A stretch of 8,147 nt of DNA from an uncultured Selenomonadaceae bacterium (GTDB taxonomy: Bacteria; Bacillota; Negativicutes; Selenomonadales; Selenomonadaceae), in the NCBI GenBank assembly GCA_910579115.1, contig CAJTSO010000005.1, positions 36,678 through 44,824 of the forward strand. Reading direction: 5' to 3'. Shown here piece by piece: positions 6,442 through 8,147 of this stretch. Position 1 is the first letter of the stretch; every line of letters begins with the position of its first letter. The notes under the pieces were generated by a model that saw only the letters and a program-made list of their open reading frames with translations, did no database searches and was not told the origin of the DNA. The position numbers and the translations under genes are program-made.

Positions 6442-7347
6442 ATGATGTATCATATATGTATGCTCGCCAGCAAGCTGATCTGCCTTTTGCCCCACTCGGT
6501 GATTCTGACTTTGGGCAAGGCATTGGGGATACTTTACTACAGGATAATAAAGAAGCAGCGGAACCTGGCCATCAAGCAGATGATGCCGGCTCTTGGTCTG
6601 GATGAAGCCGCGGCCAAACGGCTGGTCAGGGAGTCCTTTATCAATATGGGGCGCAATGTGCTGGAGATCCTTTATATGCCCAGACTGGCCCGGGAGGGGC
6701 TGGAAAATTTTATAGAGATTGATCATCTGGAGCGGATGAAGGAGGCATTGGCCGAAGGCCACGGGGTGGTTGTCCTTACGGGACATGTGGGCACCTGGGA
6801 GTGGCTGTCCGCCGCCTTCAGCCTCAACGGGATGCCGGTGACGGCCATTGCCAAGCAGCAGCCCAATATCGACTACACCCGGGCCCTTGACGACCTGCGG
6901 GCCACGATAAATGTGGAGATTTTCTCCCGGGGGACCAGCGAGCTGCTGGCGGCGGGACGAGCCCTGAAGAAGGGGAAGATTTTGGGATTTCTGGCCGACC
7001 AGGATGCGGGACCCGGCGGAGCCTTTATTGATTTTTTGGGCCGCACTGCTTCTACTCCCATGGGGCCGGCGGTTTTTGCCCGGAAGTTCAATTCGCCGGT
7101 GGTGCCCTCCTTTATCATCCGTCAGCCTGATGGCAGGCACAGGGTGCTTGTATATGAGCCCCTCCGTTACGAGGACACGGGGGATGTAGATGCCGACCTG
7201 CTGAATCTCACCAGGAAGATGACGGCGATCCTGACCGATGTTATCAGGCAGTATCCCACCCAGTGGCTGTGGTTCCAGAAGCGGTGGAACACTCCGCCGG
7301 ATATGAAGCACGATAAGCATCATACCCTTTTGAAAACGAAGAAGTGA
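6442..7347 (+). CDS. lpxL: LpxL/HtrB-family late lipid A acyltransferase
   Basis: This family adds a secondary acyl chain, usually from acyl-ACP, to the Kdo-lipid A precursor at the cytoplasmic face of the inner membrane. The 301-residue protein (family usually about 290-320) has a hydrophobic N-terminal helix (about 8-33), the catalytic HX4E motif HVGTWE (His115, Glu120), a middle segment FSRGTSELL, the conserved DQDAGPGGAFIDFLG block followed by STPMGPA, and C-terminal YPTQWLWFQKRW, all typical of the LpxL/LpxM lysophospholipid acyltransferase superfamily. Chain length and position specificity cannot be read, so LpxL versus LpxM or LpxP is open; it is the only such enzyme in this window. 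ATG 6442 is followed at once by ATG 6445, and another in-frame ATG is at 6460. The best Shine-Dalgarno (6425-6429) is 12 nt from 6442, so the start is uncertain by a few codons. The last four bases overlap the next gene. Confidence 0.91.
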   Translation: MMYHICMLASKLICLLPHSVILTLGKALGILYYRIIKKQRNLAIKQMMPALGLDEAAAKRLVRESFINMGRNVLEILYMPRLAREGLENFIEIDHLERMKEALAEGHGVVVLTGHVGTWEWLSAAFSLNGMPVTAIAKQQPNIDYTRALDDLRATINVEIFSRGTSELLAAGRALKKGKILGFLADQDAGPGGAFIDFLGRTASTPMGPAVFARKFNSPVVPSFIIRQPDGRHRVLVYEPLRYEDTGDVDADLLNLTRKMTAILTDVIRQYPTQWLWFQKRWNTPPDMKHDKHHTLLKTKK

Positions 7348-7832
7348 AAGCGATGATTGAAAAACTGAAAGAATTGTCTCTGGCTCAAAAGGCGGTTTTG
7401 GCGATAGTTGTTCCCCTCGCCGGCGTCATCCTCTGGGCGGTCTGTGCCGTCCCTGCCCTCCCGGATAAAAAGGCGGCCGAGGAATTGGCCCATAAGGCAA
7501 AAATCATGGTGTACGAGAACAACACCATGCGGGAGGAGCAGGACGGCAGGGTAATCTGGGAGCTGAAGGCCAGGCGCACGGAAATGAACGGGGAGACCAG
7601 AAGCGCCACCTGTGAGGCCATCACCGGCCGGTTCTATATGGAGGACGGAACCGTTGTAACGGGCCGGGCCCGGGGAGGCGGCTACGACGGAAAGACAAAG
7701 GATGTCTTTTTGGAGGGAGAGGCGGTTATCGAGACCGATGACGGCCGGAGGCTAACGGCGGACAAGATTACCTGGAACGCCTCGGAGCAAAAAGCGGTGG
7801 CGGAGGGCCATGTCCACTTGACAAAGAAATGA
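7344..7832 (+). CDS. lptC: LptC, inner-membrane-anchored LPS transport protein
   Basis: LptC is the bitopic inner-membrane component that takes LPS from the LptBFG extractor and hands it to LptA. The 162-residue product has one N-terminal membrane helix (about 16-36) with a short positively charged lead, then a periplasmic beta-jellyroll-like domain with the alternating pattern of this family: VYENN, VIWELKARRTEM, AITGRFYMEDGTVV, VFLEGEAVIETDDGRRLTA and AVAEGHVHL. It is somewhat shorter than E. coli LptC (191). Sequence conservation in the family is low, so the call leans on topology, the beta pattern and position between lpxL and an OstA-like gene. The GTG start gives a GTGA overlap with the lpxL stop; ATG 7353, three codons in, is an alternative, and neither has a strong Shine-Dalgarno. 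The last codons contain the -35 box of a candidate lptA promoter. Confidence 0.87.
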   Translation: MKAMIEKLKELSLAQKAVLAIVVPLAGVILWAVCAVPALPDKKAAEELAHKAKIMVYENNTMREEQDGRVIWELKARRTEMNGETRSATCEAITGRFYMEDGTVVTGRARGGGYDGKTKDVFLEGEAVIETDDGRRLTADKITWNASEQKAVAEGHVHLTKK

Positions 7833-7848
7833 TATACTATGATACAAT
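7818..7848 (+). promoter_or_regulatory. Candidate strong promoter for lptA, starting within the 3' end of lptC
   Basis: A perfect TTGACA (7818-7823) lies in the last lptC codons. TACAAT (7843-7848), 5 of 6 to the -10 consensus, follows at 19 nt and is preceded by TG one base upstream (7840-7841), making an extended -10. The 19-nt spacing is slightly long, which the extended -10 may offset. TATGAT (7838-7843) at 14 nt is a poorer alternative. Transcription would start around 7855, giving a leader of roughly 25 nt that holds the lptA Shine-Dalgarno. Confidence 0.62.
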
Positions 7849-7863
7849 AAGATTCGAGTATCT

Positions 7864-7880
7864 CGGAGGGAATGATTGTG
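7864..7880 (+). promoter_or_regulatory. Strong Shine-Dalgarno of lptA with three competing starts
   Basis: CGGAGGG (7864-7870) precedes in-frame ATG 7872 (1 nt away, too close), GTG 7878 (7 nt, ideal) and ATG 7881 (10 nt, acceptable). The choice is between 7878 and 7881 and changes the protein by one residue before the signal peptide. Confidence 0.65.
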
Positions 7881-8147
7881 ATGAATAAAACCGCAGGTTG
7901 GATATCGCTGTTTTTGACGGCGCTGGGCATTGGGGCAGTCACTGTGTTTGCGGCGCCTGCCGCCGGGCCGCAGGGTCCCTCGGAGCTCATTGCCGATACA
8001 TTGACCTACGACATGAAGAACGATATCATGATCGCCCGGGGCAATGTGGTTATGATAATGGCTGACGGGAAGGCCACCGGGGATTACGCTGAATATCACA
8101 ACCGGGACAAATCCGGTAAAGTCGTTGGCCGGGTCATTGCCGATAAG
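7881..8147 (+). CDS. lptA: LptA/OstA-like periplasmic LPS transport protein, N-terminal part (3' end outside window)
   Basis: The first 89 codons are present and the frame is open to the window end. Residues 1-24 form a signal peptide: MNKT lead, hydrophobic core (about 7-23) and a likely cleavage after VFA before APAAG. The mature part begins the OstA/LptA beta repeat: ELIADTLTYDMKNDIMIARGNV then DGKATGDYAEYHN, the 'ADxLxYD...ARGNV' pattern of the family. LptA units assemble into the periplasmic bridge carrying LPS from LptC to LptD. The start could be GTG 7878 (better Shine-Dalgarno spacing) or ATG 7881 (stronger codon). It follows lptC by 48 nt and appears to have its own promoter. An LptD amino-terminal domain has the same fold, so with the C terminus missing, a larger OstA/LptD protein remains possible. 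Confidence 0.83.
   Translation, partial: MNKTAGWISLFLTALGIGAVTVFAAPAAGPQGPSELIADTLTYDMKNDIMIARGNVVMIMADGKATGDYAEYHNRDKSGKVVGRVIADK

Noticed and set aside
6442..6458. Short inverted repeat ATGAT-GT-ATCAT at the lpxL start, next to palindromic CATATATG.
   Set aside because: Five weak base pairs with a 2-nt loop cannot form a stable hairpin, and the sequence is coding.
7833..7880. Search for a terminator between lptC and lptA.
   Set aside because: No GC-rich stem followed by a T-run is present; the AT-rich stretch reads better as a promoter.

Overview
The window reads as one continuous, plus-strand block of lipopolysaccharide (Kdo2-lipid A) biosynthesis and export genes. In order: the 3' end of an MsbA-type lipid flippase, a single gene fusing Kdo transferase (WaaA/KdtA) to the lipid A 4'-kinase (LpxK), kdsB, kdsA, kdsD, kdsC, a late lipid A acyltransferase of the LpxL/HtrB family, lptC, and the 5' part of an lptA/OstA-like gene. 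No tRNA, rRNA, mobile element, CRISPR array or convincing terminator is visible. Every intact gene keeps the catalytic motifs I could check.

Organism: the genes imply a diderm, LPS-making bacterium. Gathering msbA, waaA, lpxK, all four kds genes, lpxL and lpt genes into one unidirectional cluster, together with good Shine-Dalgarno sites, moderately high GC (high fifties by eye) and an Aquifex-like cysteine-type KdsA, best fits the LPS-bearing Firmicutes (Negativicutes, e.g. Selenomonadales, Acidaminococcales or Veillonellales). This is inference from gene order and motif type. I cannot name a genus.

Layout: 2-520 msbA (partial); 529-3156 waaA-lpxK fusion, 875 aa; 3159-3896 kdsB; 3897-4019 an AT-richer gap with a promoter-like element and a possible 32-codon ORF; 4020-4850 kdsA; 4872-5849 kdsD (GTG start); 5851-6405 kdsC; 6406-6441 a short gap built from an imperfect 21-nt tandem duplication; 6442-7347 lpxL-like; 7344-7832 lptC; 7833-7880 a gap with a strong promoter-like element that begins inside lptC; 7881-8147 lptA (runs off the end).

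How the genes work together: KdsD makes arabinose-5-phosphate, KdsA condenses it with PEP to Kdo-8-phosphate, KdsC removes the phosphate, KdsB activates Kdo as CMP-Kdo, and the WaaA half of the fusion transfers it to the lipid IVA that the LpxK half has just phosphorylated. The LpxL-like enzyme then adds a secondary acyl chain, MsbA flips the core-lipid A, and LptC/LptA carry it across the periplasm. The window therefore encodes the whole Kdo branch plus the joining step and the first transport steps. The most notable items are the two-enzyme WaaA-LpxK fusion, the two candidate internal promoters, and the cysteine-type (predicted metal-dependent) KdsA.
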